Assembly: GCA_002686195.1 (NCBI GenBank)
Contig: NZAS01000080.1
Location: 1-39,459 of the forward strand
DNA length: 39,459 bases
Direction of reading: 5' to 3'
Source: Candidatus Pacearchaeota archaeon
GTDB taxonomy: Archaea; Nanoarchaeota; Nanoarchaeia; Pacearchaeales; GW2011-AR1
The position numbers and the translations under genes were made by a program. Positions 1 through 8,156 of this stretch are shown one piece after another (position 1 is the stretch's first letter; each line of letters opens with the position of its first letter). The notes beneath the pieces are model-generated. The model saw only the letters and a list, made by a program, of their open reading frames with translations. It did no database searches and had not been told where the DNA came from.

Positions 1-1493
1 TTTCCACCAATCATGGTTACGCGACCCTCCTCCCATGAGTCGTGTAAATCCCACGCAATTGCAGGAAGGGGCACAAAAACCGTTTTCCCTGTTCGCACAT
101 ATTCCTTTCCTTCCGATCGCACGCTGACGCCCGCGTAATTGAAGGGCGTGGCAGATCCGTGGGGCCGATAGGGAGTGGAATCCCCCAGGTCCCACTTTCG
201 ACCCTTCTTCATTGGTTTCCACGCCGACTTGGGCACCACCTCAAAGAGTTTTGCGTATCGGGGCCATTTCTTGTGAATTGGTTTGGTGATTCCCAACTGC
301 TCCAGGATGTAGGGGGAATCCCGGTAATGACCCCCGTACCAAAACTGCGAGGTATCGGCCACCCAGAGCCCAGAGCTGTTTCCGTCTGCCCCCCATTCAA
401 ATACCCGCCCAAAGCGCCGAGGGATGTAAGCTCCGCTATCGGAGTAATACTCCGTAGCGATCCGCGCCTTTGCCGCTTCCTCTTTGGAAAGTCCTTTGAG
501 ATCAACTTGGACCCATGGACCCCAGTAACGAACGCCCTTGGCCACAGCGGCCTTGTTCCAATAGGAAAGGAGCGCAGCAAAGAAGCGGTCGGCCGCCTTT
601 CTCGCCTCACCCCTCAACACCAGTTTTCGTGGGGACTTCTCGTGAGCCATTGGATCTTTTTCGATTACAAAATAAGGAGCACGAGCCCCCTCTCCAATCG
701 TCTCACCAGGGTGAACATAGGTATCCTCGTTACGGGGGTTACCTCCAGAGCGCGGGTTGGCGAAAAAATAAGGAAACCCCGCAACACGGACGCTCGAGCC
801 AAAGTGTTGTTCCCATCCAGGAATGTCTTTGGTGTAAACCATCCCAATTCGAGGAAGTGATGTGCGGGCTCGGCTCGCCTTATTTACCTCACGAGTCCAT
901 CCATCAAGAATTGATTTGGCCGTCGTGTTGGTGAAACCCTTAGCCCACCTTGAAGCAAGTCTTGCGTGGTGAGCTTGCTGGGCCGCTTCTTGGGCCGCTT
1001 TTTGAGCCGCTTCTTCGATGGACGCAGCCCTCTGGGGAGTGGGGACAAAATGGGATTGGGGCCTGAATCCCGCAGGCGAGTTCGCCAAGATCTCCTTCTG
1101 CTCCTGCACCCAGTCCTGCTGCTCCCCCAGAGACACCAAGCTCTGTGGGAGAAGATGTTCCTGGGGATCGATGACACCGAGCCCCCTTCCGGACGTGAGA
1201 TGCGTGATGTTCCACTTTTTTTTCTGCTGGTGAACCCCAAGGCCTGGAACGTCGGGATGGACGAACCCAGTCACCTCCTCCGCGTGTTCTAGCCCATATT
1301 CCTCGTAGCTTTCTCCAGGCACCGAAATCGCATAGGTGGTCTCGACGAAACCCTCGGGAACCTTTCCTCTTCTTCGTCGCCTGGTAGGACGGGGAGCCTG
1401 TTCTTCCGCGAGCTCGGCATCCAGGTCAAAGGCGCCCTCTTTCTTCTGCTTCTTTGCAGAGAGCCGAAGCTCCTTGTCGAGATCGAATGCCAT
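1..1493 (-). CDS. Large unknown protein with two N-terminal FDLD motifs, running off the window
   Basis: The frame is open from an ATG at 1493 to the left edge (about 497 codons), so the C terminus lies outside the window. The ATG overlaps the TAA of the Nudix gene upstream (TAATG), which fixes the start. The protein begins MAFDLDKEL and repeats the motif as FDLDAEL at residues 22-28, then has a basic patch (RRRRR, about 38-42), a Glu/Tyr-rich part, an Ala-rich helix (about 156-182, EEAAQKAAQEAAQ) and a Trp/Tyr-rich remainder that looks folded. No membrane segment is visible in the part seen. I do not recognise a family. The FDLD motif ties it to at least six other proteins in this window, so a role in the same particle is likely, by inference. 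Confidence 0.85.
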   Translation of the reverse strand, partial: MAFDLDKELRLSAKKQKKEGAFDLDAELAEEQAPRPTRRRRRGKVPEGFVETTYAISVPGESYEEYGLEHAEEVTGFVHPDVPGLGVHQQKKKWNITHLTSGRGLGVIDPQEHLLPQSLVSLGEQQDWVQEQKEILANSPAGFRPQSHFVPTPQRAASIEEAAQKAAQEAAQQAHHARLASRWAKGFTNTTAKSILDGWTREVNKASRARTSLPRIGMVYTKDIPGWEQHFGSSVRVAGFPYFFANPRSGGNPRNEDTYVHPGETIGEGARAPYFVIEKDPMAHEKSPRKLVLRGEARKAADRFFAALLSYWNKAAVAKGVRYWGPWVQVDLKGLSKEEAAKARIATEYYSDSGAYIPRRFGRVFEWGADGNSSGLWVADTSQFWYGGHYRDSPYILEQLGITKPIHKKWPRYAKLFEVVPKSAWKPMKKGRKWDLGDSTPYRPHGSATPFNYAGVSVRSEGKEYVRTGKTVFVPLPAIAWDLHDSWEEGRVTMIGG

Positions 1494-2362
1494 TACTTCT
1501 TCCTTCGTTTTAGGTCACGGATCGAAGGGGGAGGGGGCACTTCCAGATCGTCTTCGTATCCAGAGCCGTACCAAACTGGAAAAACTGAAATTCCGTACCA
1601 GTCTCTCATTCCCCCACGAGGATCTCTGGTGTCCGTTCTCCTCCAGGGATCGCGGCCTGGTTGCTGCGGTTCGGAGCCAACGCGCCTTCCCTTCCCAGTC
1701 CAAGCTCGGGCGACGGCTTCCGTGGCTCCTTCTTCAGTCTCCCCAAAACCGAGGAATGAGAAACGCTCGCTCTCCATCTGGGCCACATACCCAACGGGGT
1801 CTTCCCGATCTGCGCTTCCTTCCGCAAGCTCCGCATCGAGATCAAAGAGAGTTGCGCTTCCTTGGCGCTTCAAGCTCGCACGGATGGAAGGATCGGGAGA
1901 AGTGAACACCTTGTCGTAGACCTGGTGGAGTGCTTCGAGAAACCCTGGATGAAAGGCGGCCTCGAGAAGGTCTTCCTGCTCGAACCAAGCCCAGGCCGTA
2001 TTCTCCCAGTTGAGCTCTGGCCTAAAGGCCTGACGTTCTCTGGAAGACACCTTCACCAGGAAGGTGACGTAGCGGAAGGGAGGGTTGTCAATCCGAACAC
2101 TCCCTATCCGACGCCCCTTCATCACGTCGCCGGCCTCCTCTCTCGTCTCCTTGGCAGCACTGGCCCAGTCTCCCATGTGCTCTCCGCGCTGGTTGATCGG
2201 AACAGCTCCACCTGGGATGCTCCAGGTGCGAGGGTGGTTATGAACGTAGTCCGAGCGAAGCATCAAAAAGATGGCCTGACCATCGGTGTAGAGGATCCCT
2301 GAACCGCGGGTCCCCCAGTGACCACCGCGAACGGCGCCCTCGTCGAACCATTCATCCGGCAC
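1493..2362 (-). CDS. Nudix hydrolase with SIRD and FDLD tags
   Basis: Predicted Nudix (nucleoside diphosphate linked to x) pyrophosphohydrolase; substrate unknown. The fold is seen in GILYTDGQAIFLMLRS, then WSIPGGAVP and the Nudix box ending AAKETREEAGD (about residues 69-79). The classical G-x5-E-x7-REuxEExGu is changed: Lys replaces Arg of RE, and the spacing between GG and the metal-binding EExG helix is longer than usual. After the domain come a first SIR-type motif (PSIRASLKRQ, about 157-166), FDLDAEL (173-179) and a C terminus PPPPSIRDLKRRKK. I chose the GTG at 2362, with GAGGAAG upstream, because the 97 residues before it in the same frame are antisense-like noise inside the upstream gene. 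It overlaps that gene by 11 bases. Confidence 0.85.
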   Translation of the reverse strand: MPDEWFDEGAVRGGHWGTRGSGILYTDGQAIFLMLRSDYVHNHPRTWSIPGGAVPINQRGEHMGDWASAAKETREEAGDVMKGRRIGSVRIDNPPFRYVTFLVKVSSRERQAFRPELNWENTAWAWFEQEDLLEAAFHPGFLEALHQVYDKVFTSPDPSIRASLKRQGSATLFDLDAELAEGSADREDPVGYVAQMESERFSFLGFGETEEGATEAVARAWTGKGRRVGSEPQQPGRDPWRRTDTRDPRGGMRDWYGISVFPVWYGSGYEDDLEVPPPPSIRDLKRRKK

Positions 2363-2930
2363 AGAGGTCTTCCTCGGGAACTTCCACCAAGTGGATTCCC
2401 TGGTTGCGGTGTTCGATCTGTAGACGATGGAACCGAAGCATCCTTTCCCACCCTCCCCTCGTCTGGGTGAGGGGGGTGGAAAAGAAGCCCCGGTTTCCCA
2501 GTTTTTTCTCGATGGTTTGGATTCGGTCGTGCCAGCCCTTGCGGAGCCACTCATCAGCGCCTTCGTCAGGGTGGACCTCCTTGGGTACGAGCTTCCAGGA
2601 GTGGTGGAGAACCGGAGGGTCATCAGCGACCGGGAGGGGGTCCACCAGGTCAAGGATGGGAACGTAGGTGAGTCGAGACTTGAGTACGGGAACTACATCT
2701 CGACCCAGGCCGTCCCAACGCTGGAACTCGAAGCGCACCCACTTGCCGTAGGTCCCCGGAAGGGCCATCACATTCCACTCCTTCCATCGGTCGGGCTCGT
2801 CGGGCCATCGACGCAGGTAAGACTGTTCAGCTTGGAGATCGATTCGCTTGAGACGCTCGAGGATCCACTTGGACTCATCAGTCTCTTCTTCGTAGCGGCC
2901 TACGATCAACAGATTTGGAAGTTCGATCAT
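2352..2930 (-). CDS. Unknown soluble protein, 192 aa
   Basis: Starts at ATG 2930, which overlaps the stop of the preceding gene as ATGA, so the two are translationally coupled. The protein is Trp/Arg/Asp-rich (RRWPDEPDRWKEW near residue 40) and has no membrane segment, signal peptide or cysteine cluster. It ends just inside the Nudix gene. I recognise no family. Its position between a YunG-like protein and a Nudix hydrolase, both carrying FDLD motifs, suggests the same unit, but it has no such motif itself. Confidence 0.8.
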   Translation of the reverse strand: MIELPNLLIVGRYEEETDESKWILERLKRIDLQAEQSYLRRWPDEPDRWKEWNVMALPGTYGKWVRFEFQRWDGLGRDVVPVLKSRLTYVPILDLVDPLPVADDPPVLHHSWKLVPKEVHPDEGADEWLRKGWHDRIQTIEKKLGNRGFFSTPLTQTRGGWERMLRFHRLQIEHRNQGIHLVEVPEEDLCAG

Positions 2931-3439
2931 TTGTTTCTCTGTTTCAATCGTTTGGCGTAGTCGCCCATCCCCTGGCTCCGAAGAACCGGGATGAGCTTGG
3001 TGCGGAATTTCCTGTGGAGTCCGTTCACCTTCTTATTGTAAGGCTCGGAGAGTCGCTCTTGGGGATTGCGGTGAAATGTGAAACTGTCTGGGTACAGTGT
3101 CTGCTTGGAAACCCGGATCGGCGCAAAACCGAACTGGTCGGCGGTCAAGTCCAGGTGTAGGGCGTTTACCTCGTTCCAGTAGTGGGGGATCCCTCCGATG
3201 GTTCCTCCCCGGATGCATCCACCAAAGAGGTCCTGGATCACCATCGCACTCAACATGCAGTGTCCAGCCGAAGGGTAGTCGGGGTGACAGTCTCCAAAGG
3301 CAGTGGTGCAATTGAACACTTCGTCCATCGCTCCGCGAAGCGGTTCGAGCTGGCGCTTGACGGAGCGAGACTCTCCGCGCAATCCAATCTCTGGAGTGCC
3401 CAGGTAGGCGTCTAAATCGAAAGCGCCACTGGGGGCCAT
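2927..3439 (-). CDS. YunG-like predicted thiol-protease-fold protein with N-terminal FDLD motif
   Basis: After a short tail carrying FDLDAYL (residues 7-13), the core reads SAGHCMLSAMVIQDLFGG (about 57-74), then GGIPHYWNE (about 82-90) and LHLDLTADQF (about 94-103). This order of GxC, HYWN and D-L-T-x-x-Q-F is what I know from the Bacillus YunG-type family, which has a papain-like arrangement; the presumed triad is Cys61, His86 and Asp97, all present. Whether the family is proteolytic is not established. The C-terminal 60 residues are basic. It starts at ATG 3439 with a GGGGGCG stretch just upstream and overlaps the next gene by ATGA. A virion maturation or host-targeting peptidase is possible, by inference. 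Confidence 0.8.
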   Translation of the reverse strand: MAPSGAFDLDAYLGTPEIGLRGESRSVKRQLEPLRGAMDEVFNCTTAFGDCHPDYPSAGHCMLSAMVIQDLFGGCIRGGTIGGIPHYWNEVNALHLDLTADQFGFAPIRVSKQTLYPDSFTFHRNPQERLSEPYNKKVNGLHRKFRTKLIPVLRSQGMGDYAKRLKQRNK

Positions 3440-3448
3440 TGCGCCCCC

Positions 3449-4654
3449 TTATGCAATCTCGTCTTCTTCAACGAGCTCGAGGGCCGGAAACTGTTGAGCG
3501 ACAATCTGTTGCTGGGCTGCAGCCTGCTTCTCCGCGGCTCGACTCTCCCGCCTCTCGTCCATTCGCTCCTTGGCACCTGCAGCGAAGCTCTTGACCAGCG
3601 GGGCGCCCAGGTAGATGGCTGCTCCTGCGATCATAAGGCCCATCACGGCCCCAGCCGCATCCGCGATACCGGCTACAGTCGGTGTGGTCTGTGGAACGGC
3701 CCCCCGCTCAAGATCCAGGGCCTTTTGACATTGACGTTTCTCGAAGAAACCGCGGTTGGTGTCAACAATGCAATCCCGAAGTACCTGGGTCGCCAAAGTG
3801 TTTTCCTTCCACACATCGTTGTTCGCCTCTTGTACCCGCTCGGTGTTTCCCGCCAGATTCGCTACGGCAGCGTACATGGTGAGGGTTACGCTGATAGCGG
3901 TGACAGCCCAAATAGCCGGAATCACCCATTGGGCGGCTCCGAAGCCAGCCTCGGCCGAATCTGCCCCCATGCTTTCCTTGTACTGGGGGTATTCCTTCAC
4001 AAACATGTCAACCGGTTGAGCGATGGATGCCAACACTTTCAATCCATGAGCCTCGACGGCCGCAGAACCAGGGGAAAGAGGAATTCCGGCGGCCCGCGTG
4101 GCCCGCATTCTCTCGAGCCCTCTTTTCAGGGAATACCAGGCCTTTACGGTGGCAACAGCCTTCCCCAAATCTTCCCAGGTCCATAGACCCGTGCCGCCCT
4201 CGACAGTGACCGTTCCAATCTGTCCCCGTCCAGTCACCTGTTCCACTGCACGCAGATCTTTTCGAGAGACGATCCCAGTCGACATTGCTTCTGAAAGGGG
4301 AGTGGTTTGACTGGTGATCCCTTCAGGGTGGGTACAGGAGAGTCCGGGACCTCTCGTCCCCGTGCACTCCCAGAACCAGGCGTAGGTTACACCGCTCCAT
4401 GCAGCCGGGTTGGTGTGTTGAAGAAATGCTTGTTCCGAAGCGTCGAGAGAATCCCCGACTACACTGAAGCCAGCTCCTTGGAGTGACTTTGCAGCATCTT
4501 CGTTGTGCGTCACCCCTCCCTGCGTAGCGAACACCGCATACAATCGGGACGGCTGAGTAGCGGAGTTCGGCGCAACCTTGGTAAAGGCCAGCGCGGTGTC
4601 ACCAAAGCGCGAGTAGCGTGGCCCGGAAACCAGTGAAAGTAGGTAAGGGTTCAT
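3449..4654 (-). CDS. Two-span membrane protein with a domain shared with the 5253-5699 protein
   Basis: 401 aa. It begins MNPYLLSL, a motif also seen near the start of two other proteins here. Residues 37-113 (RLYAVFATQGGVTH ... C-x-T ... C-T-H-P-E-G) match the N-terminal domain of the protein at 5253-5699 in order and spacing, including two cysteines and the final PEG. Two hydrophobic spans follow (about 240-268 and 333-355), with a loop between them carrying two more cysteines (about 295 and 309). The last 45 residues are charged and Ala/Gln-rich and end in an acidic ELVEEDEIA. The ATG overlaps the upstream stop (ATGA), with AGGAGCAAAGA as ribosome binding site. Function unknown; probably an integral virion-membrane protein, by inference. 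Confidence 0.85.
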   Translation of the reverse strand: MNPYLLSLVSGPRYSRFGDTALAFTKVAPNSATQPSRLYAVFATQGGVTHNEDAAKSLQGAGFSVVGDSLDASEQAFLQHTNPAAWSGVTYAWFWECTGTRGPGLSCTHPEGITSQTTPLSEAMSTGIVSRKDLRAVEQVTGRGQIGTVTVEGGTGLWTWEDLGKAVATVKAWYSLKRGLERMRATRAAGIPLSPGSAAVEAHGLKVLASIAQPVDMFVKEYPQYKESMGADSAEAGFGAAQWVIPAIWAVTAISVTLTMYAAVANLAGNTERVQEANNDVWKENTLATQVLRDCIVDTNRGFFEKRQCQKALDLERGAVPQTTPTVAGIADAAGAVMGLMIAGAAIYLGAPLVKSFAAGAKERMDERRESRAAEKQAAAQQQIVAQQFPALELVEEDEIA

Positions 4655-4887
4655 TCTTCTTTGCTCCTCTGGCGGTCGCGCACCAGGCTGGCCACGGCCT
4701 CACCAAAGAGAACAATGGTTTCCTGGGAAACGAATCCGAATTTCACGTCCAAATCGTTGGCCACGGCAATGGCCACCTCTTTGGGTGAAAGGGATTCATC
4801 TTCCATCGCATCCAGAATAGGGGGAATAACACGAGATCCGAGGTGAAAAATCGCTCCGAAAATAGCAGTGGTGTTGACCTTACCCAT
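4651..4887 (-). CDS. Small unknown protein, 78 aa
   Basis: Helix-rich and mildly hydrophobic at its N terminus (TTAIFGAIFHLGSRVIPPIL), then acidic (DAMEDESLSP) and ending with a basic RDRQRSKEE. There is no clear transmembrane segment of full length. It overlaps the following membrane protein gene by ATGA, so it is translationally coupled to it. No family recognised. Confidence 0.75.
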   Translation of the reverse strand: MGKVNTTAIFGAIFHLGSRVIPPILDAMEDESLSPKEVAIAVANDLDVKFGFVSQETIVLFGEAVASLVRDRQRSKEE

Positions 4888-4939
4888 TCAGAACCTCGAG
4901 GACCAAACTACCACGATGGCTTTTCCCGCACCACATGGC

Positions 4940-5251
4940 TCAACCCCCAAGCTCGGCATCCAGGTCGAACTTGGAGCTCGATCCCTTCTTCACCTTCTCA
5001 AACCCAGGCCCCTCTTCGAGATCCTCTTCGTATCCCCCGAGAACAAACGATAGGGTGGCTCGAATTTCAGCCAAGTAAGGCTTTCGTTCCCAGGTCTCTT
5101 CAAACTGGGAGATGATTTCGTCAACCGCAATGCTCATTGAATCCGCTGGGCCGTCGCCCCCGTACATCGGTTCTGGCTTGGCGACGTCGCGAATGGAGCG
5201 GCTGGACCAATCCATCCCCCCAGATGGGCCTGCGATTTGCCACCAGCCCAT
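4940..5251 (-). CDS. Small tagged protein with SIRD and C-terminal FDLDAEL motifs
   Basis: 103 aa. The real start is taken as ATG 5251, one base after the TGA of the upstream gene (5255-5253) and behind an AAGGCGG stretch. An in-frame longer version up to 5605 would overlap the upstream gene in another frame and reads like antisense noise. Residues 16-23 are SSRSIRDV. A helical middle (about 42-75) follows, then an acidic YEEDLEEGPG and a basic KVKKGSSS before the terminal FDLDAELGG. It carries two of the recurring motifs with little else, so it may be a tag-bearing adaptor in assembly, by inference. Confidence 0.75.
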   Translation of the reverse strand: MGWWQIAGPSGGMDWSSRSIRDVAKPEPMYGGDGPADSMSIAVDEIISQFEETWERKPYLAEIRATLSFVLGGYEEDLEEGPGFEKVKKGSSSKFDLDAELGG

Positions 5252-5252
5252 T

Positions 5253-5699
5253 TCAAAAGCCGCCTTGGGAAAGTCTCGACTGTCTCCAGATGGTTCCCAC
5301 TCCAAAGGCAGCCACGCCCCACCAGGCCCAAGCGGGAAGCGTGAACCCCGCCAAGTTGACTCCAGCTGAGGCCCCTTTTCGGTAAACAATGGCTCCTTCC
5401 GGCTGAACAGCAGAACAGACAAAATCGCCGTTCGGAAATGCCCACTTGGTGTAGGGGCAATTGACGAGCCAAATGGTGCTCTTCCCCTCGAAGTTCGGGT
5501 TGATGGACACCAGGTAGTCGTATTCCGACTGGGTAGGAACAATGGAGGAGACCAGGAATCCCCGTCTCCGCATAGGCGCCACAGCCGCGTAGCTGTGAAG
5601 GACACCGCCTCCGTTACTGAAGGCCTCGAAAATGCGAGGACTCTGAACGGAGGCGTCCGGGGTAATGGGGGTAAGGGTGTAAGTGTCTCCGTACATCAT
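5253..5699 (-). CDS. C-terminally anchored protein with the shared Cys/PEG domain
   Basis: 148 aa. Residues 22-103 match residues 37-113 of the protein at 3449-4654: [LI]-[YF]-x-A/V-F, GGV-x-H, GF-x-V, a Ser/Glu pair, NP, Trp, Cys, Cys and PEG all occur in the same order. A hydrophobic span at about 118-138 (LPAWAWWGVAAFGVGTIW) followed by Arg residues is a likely membrane anchor, leaving a short basic tail. It starts at ATG 5699, overlapping the stop of the large protein upstream by ATGA. Function unknown; likely paralogue of the two-span protein. Confidence 0.85.
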   Translation of the reverse strand: MMYGDTYTLTPITPDASVQSPRIFEAFSNGGGVLHSYAAVAPMRRRGFLVSSIVPTQSEYDYLVSINPNFEGKSTIWLVNCPYTKWAFPNGDFVCSAVQPEGAIVYRKGASAGVNLAGFTLPAWAWWGVAAFGVGTIWRQSRLSQGGF

Positions 5700-8146
5700 G
5701 GCGTCTCTCCAGAAGTGCCTGGGGGAGTCAGTCCCTTGAGGTAGAGACTTCCCAAAAACAGCGCTCCCACACCCAGGCTCGCTGCGAGGACTTTCTTGGT
5801 CTGTCCTCTCTCAGCTGCGGATCGAAGGAAGAATCGCGAATGCTGACGTTCCAGGGCTGCACGTTCTGCATTGGCGATGTTGGCCCAGTGCGTACCCGGA
5901 AACCTTTGAACCAGCTCTCCACGAAGTTGGTAGGAACCCGGGATGTCGTTGCTGGCTTCACGCAGCCCGATAGCTCGCACCAGGGGCCACAACTCACCGG
6001 ACTGCTGGGAGGATTCTTCCCACAGCGTTGCTGCGGATTTAGACCAATGGAGATACCCGGGCTTGTCTCCCTTTCGCTGGGAGGACCGAGCCTGGACTTC
6101 AGCTGCCTTGGCCTTTCCCACCGTTTCGTTTACCTTCGGATTGGAGCTTGCGCGGGCCTCGAACGCGGCCTTTTCGGTATCGTCGAACGCATAAGCCAAC
6201 AGCGAAGGAACCGCTGCAGACTGCTGCGAAGGAGCTGGAGCAGAAGGAGAGACGGTCGATGGGGTCTCGAGGTAGAGAGATTCCGTGGTGCGAGAAACAA
6301 GCTCTGAACGAGCAGCGTTTCCCTTGGTACATTGGAAATAACCGGGGTACCCATTCTCTCCAACAAGTAGGTGACCTCCCGGAGACTCCAAGACCTGTGC
6401 CTCCGGAGCAACCCCGGTGTCCGGGGGACATTGAAGACAAGAAATGCCCACCTGGTATGCAAATGATGCTGCCCACTCCGCAGCGGAAGGAATCGACTGA
6501 AATATTTGAGACCGTGTAGGGGTGTCCCCACTGGTATCAATGGCTCCCCCGGCCATGGACGTCCGGAGGAGATCGTGCAAGGAGACGCCAGACTCCGTGC
6601 GAGCGGGGGCCGTCTCTTGAGGAACCGGCACAAGATTCTGAAGGGTTCGATAGGCCGCCTGGTTCGCCCATGCCTCCGGTCCAGTGAGAACAGGGTTCTC
6701 ATCAAAATCCAATACCCCTTCCCCTTCCTTGGCCGCGGCTCTTCTGGCTGCATTCTTTCTCGGGGACGTGTATACACAGCCTACCGTGGCAAGCTCGATA
6801 AATGGAGTTCTCGAGGAGTAAAGTGCCTCCACCAACAGGGCCAACCCAATCCGGTGCCACAACTGCATTCTCTTGGGAGCATCGAAAGCCAAAAAGGTGG
6901 TATCTGGGTAGTCCGATCTCATCTGGGTCCGAATCTGAGAAAGGGACAAATTCTTGAGCCCCCAGGATGGGTCAATTCTCCGATCTCCCCACTCGAGCGG
7001 TTCCGAAGATGAATCCTGCTCTGGAAGGTTCCAATATTCCCCTCTCTGGGTAACATGGGGCCGGTAGGGCCCTCCCAGCCAGAGGCGTTGATAGAGAACA
7101 GCCTCAATCACCCGCGCTCCATTGAGCTGCTCGGAGGTAAGGCTGATCTGCTTTACCGACCCATCCCCGGTGTAAATTGGAATCATCTTTCCCGCCAGAT
7201 ATCGAGACACTAGACTGGTAGGAGACACAGGAACCACCCAATCCTGGTCATACCATTGAGCCCATCTGGTAGATTCCCCACCTTCTGGAGGGGGAGCTTC
7301 CCATTCAACGGCTACCCACCCGCGCCCCTCCTCATTGAATAGAGGAATACATCGGACTTCGGTCCCAGAAACCGTCTGGCCCAGGCCCACTACTTTGGCC
7401 GAGGTATACGGAGACCAGTTGGCTACAGCATCGGAAGGGACGAGCACATCTTGGCCTTCCCCGAGCACAGAGAAAAACCTGGCAGCCGGCCCAGGAGCGC
7501 ACGGATCAAACTCGGCTGGTTCTGGCTTTAGAGCAAGACCTTCGTCGTCCCCCGCCTCCCAGTCGATCTCCTCGTCTCCAACTGGAACCGGCTCTCCAAA
7601 CTCGTCGCGTTCTTGGAGAACCCCGAAGGTCTCCTTCGAGAGCTTCTTACGGATGGCCCGGGTGCGCTGCGCCAAAGTGTTCTTGTCCACTCCGGAGATG
7701 AATCGGTTCTGCAGTCCACGGAGCTTTCCGGGCAGCCATCCAAGGGTATCTCCGAACTCCTGGTTGCGGTCCAGAGAGTAGGCCTCGTCGGCAAAGGCTT
7801 CAGCCTTCATCAGGTGCTTGCGGATGCAGTCCGGGCAATACTTCGGTGGATGGAAGAGGTGGTCCTCGAGAAGAAGAAGCTGTTTGTTGACCTCCCGCAT
7901 GTTGTGAGCCGGGTCAAAAATATCCACCCGCTCTTCGGGGGGGAGCTCGGGGATAACCGAAGAGTTGCGCTGTCCATGGCCGTCAAGGTCTCCCCTTTCT
8001 GCCAGGTGATCGAGATCTCGGTCTACTTCGGCCAACAAATCCGACAGGTCTTCTTCTTCCCCAAAGCCAGCCCACTCCGATTCTCGGTCCTCGGAATTGT
8101 AGGCGTCCAAAAAAGAAGGAGGTCTGGGATTGCGTCTTCTGCTCAT
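5696..8146 (-). CDS. Large C-terminally anchored protein with CxxC motif
   Basis: 816 aa from ATG 8146 (MSRRRNPRPP). The in-frame extension upstream to 8284 overlaps the preceding gene and looks like noise. An acidic N-terminal part (about 18-60) leads to a helical motif around residues 82-127 with LLLEDHL, YCPDCIRKH (Cys104, Cys107) and AEAFADEAYSLD. I remember similar stretches in uncharacterised proteins of other large viruses, without a known function. A second Cys pair (CLQC) and a further Cys lie past residue 600. The middle has Trp/Tyr-rich folded segments. The C terminus has a hydrophobic span (LAASLGVGALFLGSLYL) about 12 residues from the end. It overlaps the next gene by ATGA. Likely a large virion-membrane protein facing the capsid or core; side unknown. 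Confidence 0.85.
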   Translation of the reverse strand: MSRRRNPRPPSFLDAYNSEDRESEWAGFGEEEDLSDLLAEVDRDLDHLAERGDLDGHGQRNSSVIPELPPEERVDIFDPAHNMREVNKQLLLLEDHLFHPPKYCPDCIRKHLMKAEAFADEAYSLDRNQEFGDTLGWLPGKLRGLQNRFISGVDKNTLAQRTRAIRKKLSKETFGVLQERDEFGEPVPVGDEEIDWEAGDDEGLALKPEPAEFDPCAPGPAARFFSVLGEGQDVLVPSDAVANWSPYTSAKVVGLGQTVSGTEVRCIPLFNEEGRGWVAVEWEAPPPEGGESTRWAQWYDQDWVVPVSPTSLVSRYLAGKMIPIYTGDGSVKQISLTSEQLNGARVIEAVLYQRLWLGGPYRPHVTQRGEYWNLPEQDSSSEPLEWGDRRIDPSWGLKNLSLSQIRTQMRSDYPDTTFLAFDAPKRMQLWHRIGLALLVEALYSSRTPFIELATVGCVYTSPRKNAARRAAAKEGEGVLDFDENPVLTGPEAWANQAAYRTLQNLVPVPQETAPARTESGVSLHDLLRTSMAGGAIDTSGDTPTRSQIFQSIPSAAEWAASFAYQVGISCLQCPPDTGVAPEAQVLESPGGHLLVGENGYPGYFQCTKGNAARSELVSRTTESLYLETPSTVSPSAPAPSQQSAAVPSLLAYAFDDTEKAAFEARASSNPKVNETVGKAKAAEVQARSSQRKGDKPGYLHWSKSAATLWEESSQQSGELWPLVRAIGLREASNDIPGSYQLRGELVQRFPGTHWANIANAERAALERQHSRFFLRSAAERGQTKKVLAASLGVGALFLGSLYLKGLTPPGTSGETP

Positions 8147-8156
8147 GGTGCACCGA

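Noticed and set aside
159..934. Long plus-strand open frames (159-860, 515-934)
   Set aside because: They lie antisense to the large minus-strand gene at 1-1493, which is open throughout and has a coherent sequence with FDLD motifs; the plus frames are rich in Pro/Ser/Arg noise and have no ribosome binding site.
2363..2653. In-frame N-terminal extension of the Nudix gene
   Set aside because: It covers the well-formed end of the upstream 2352-2930 gene and reads as Ser/Arg/Pro-rich noise; GTG 2362 has a good GAGGAAG site.
5252..5605. In-frame extension of the 4940-5251 gene
   Set aside because: It lies inside the 5253-5699 gene, whose product has a recognisable paralogue, and its translation looks random.
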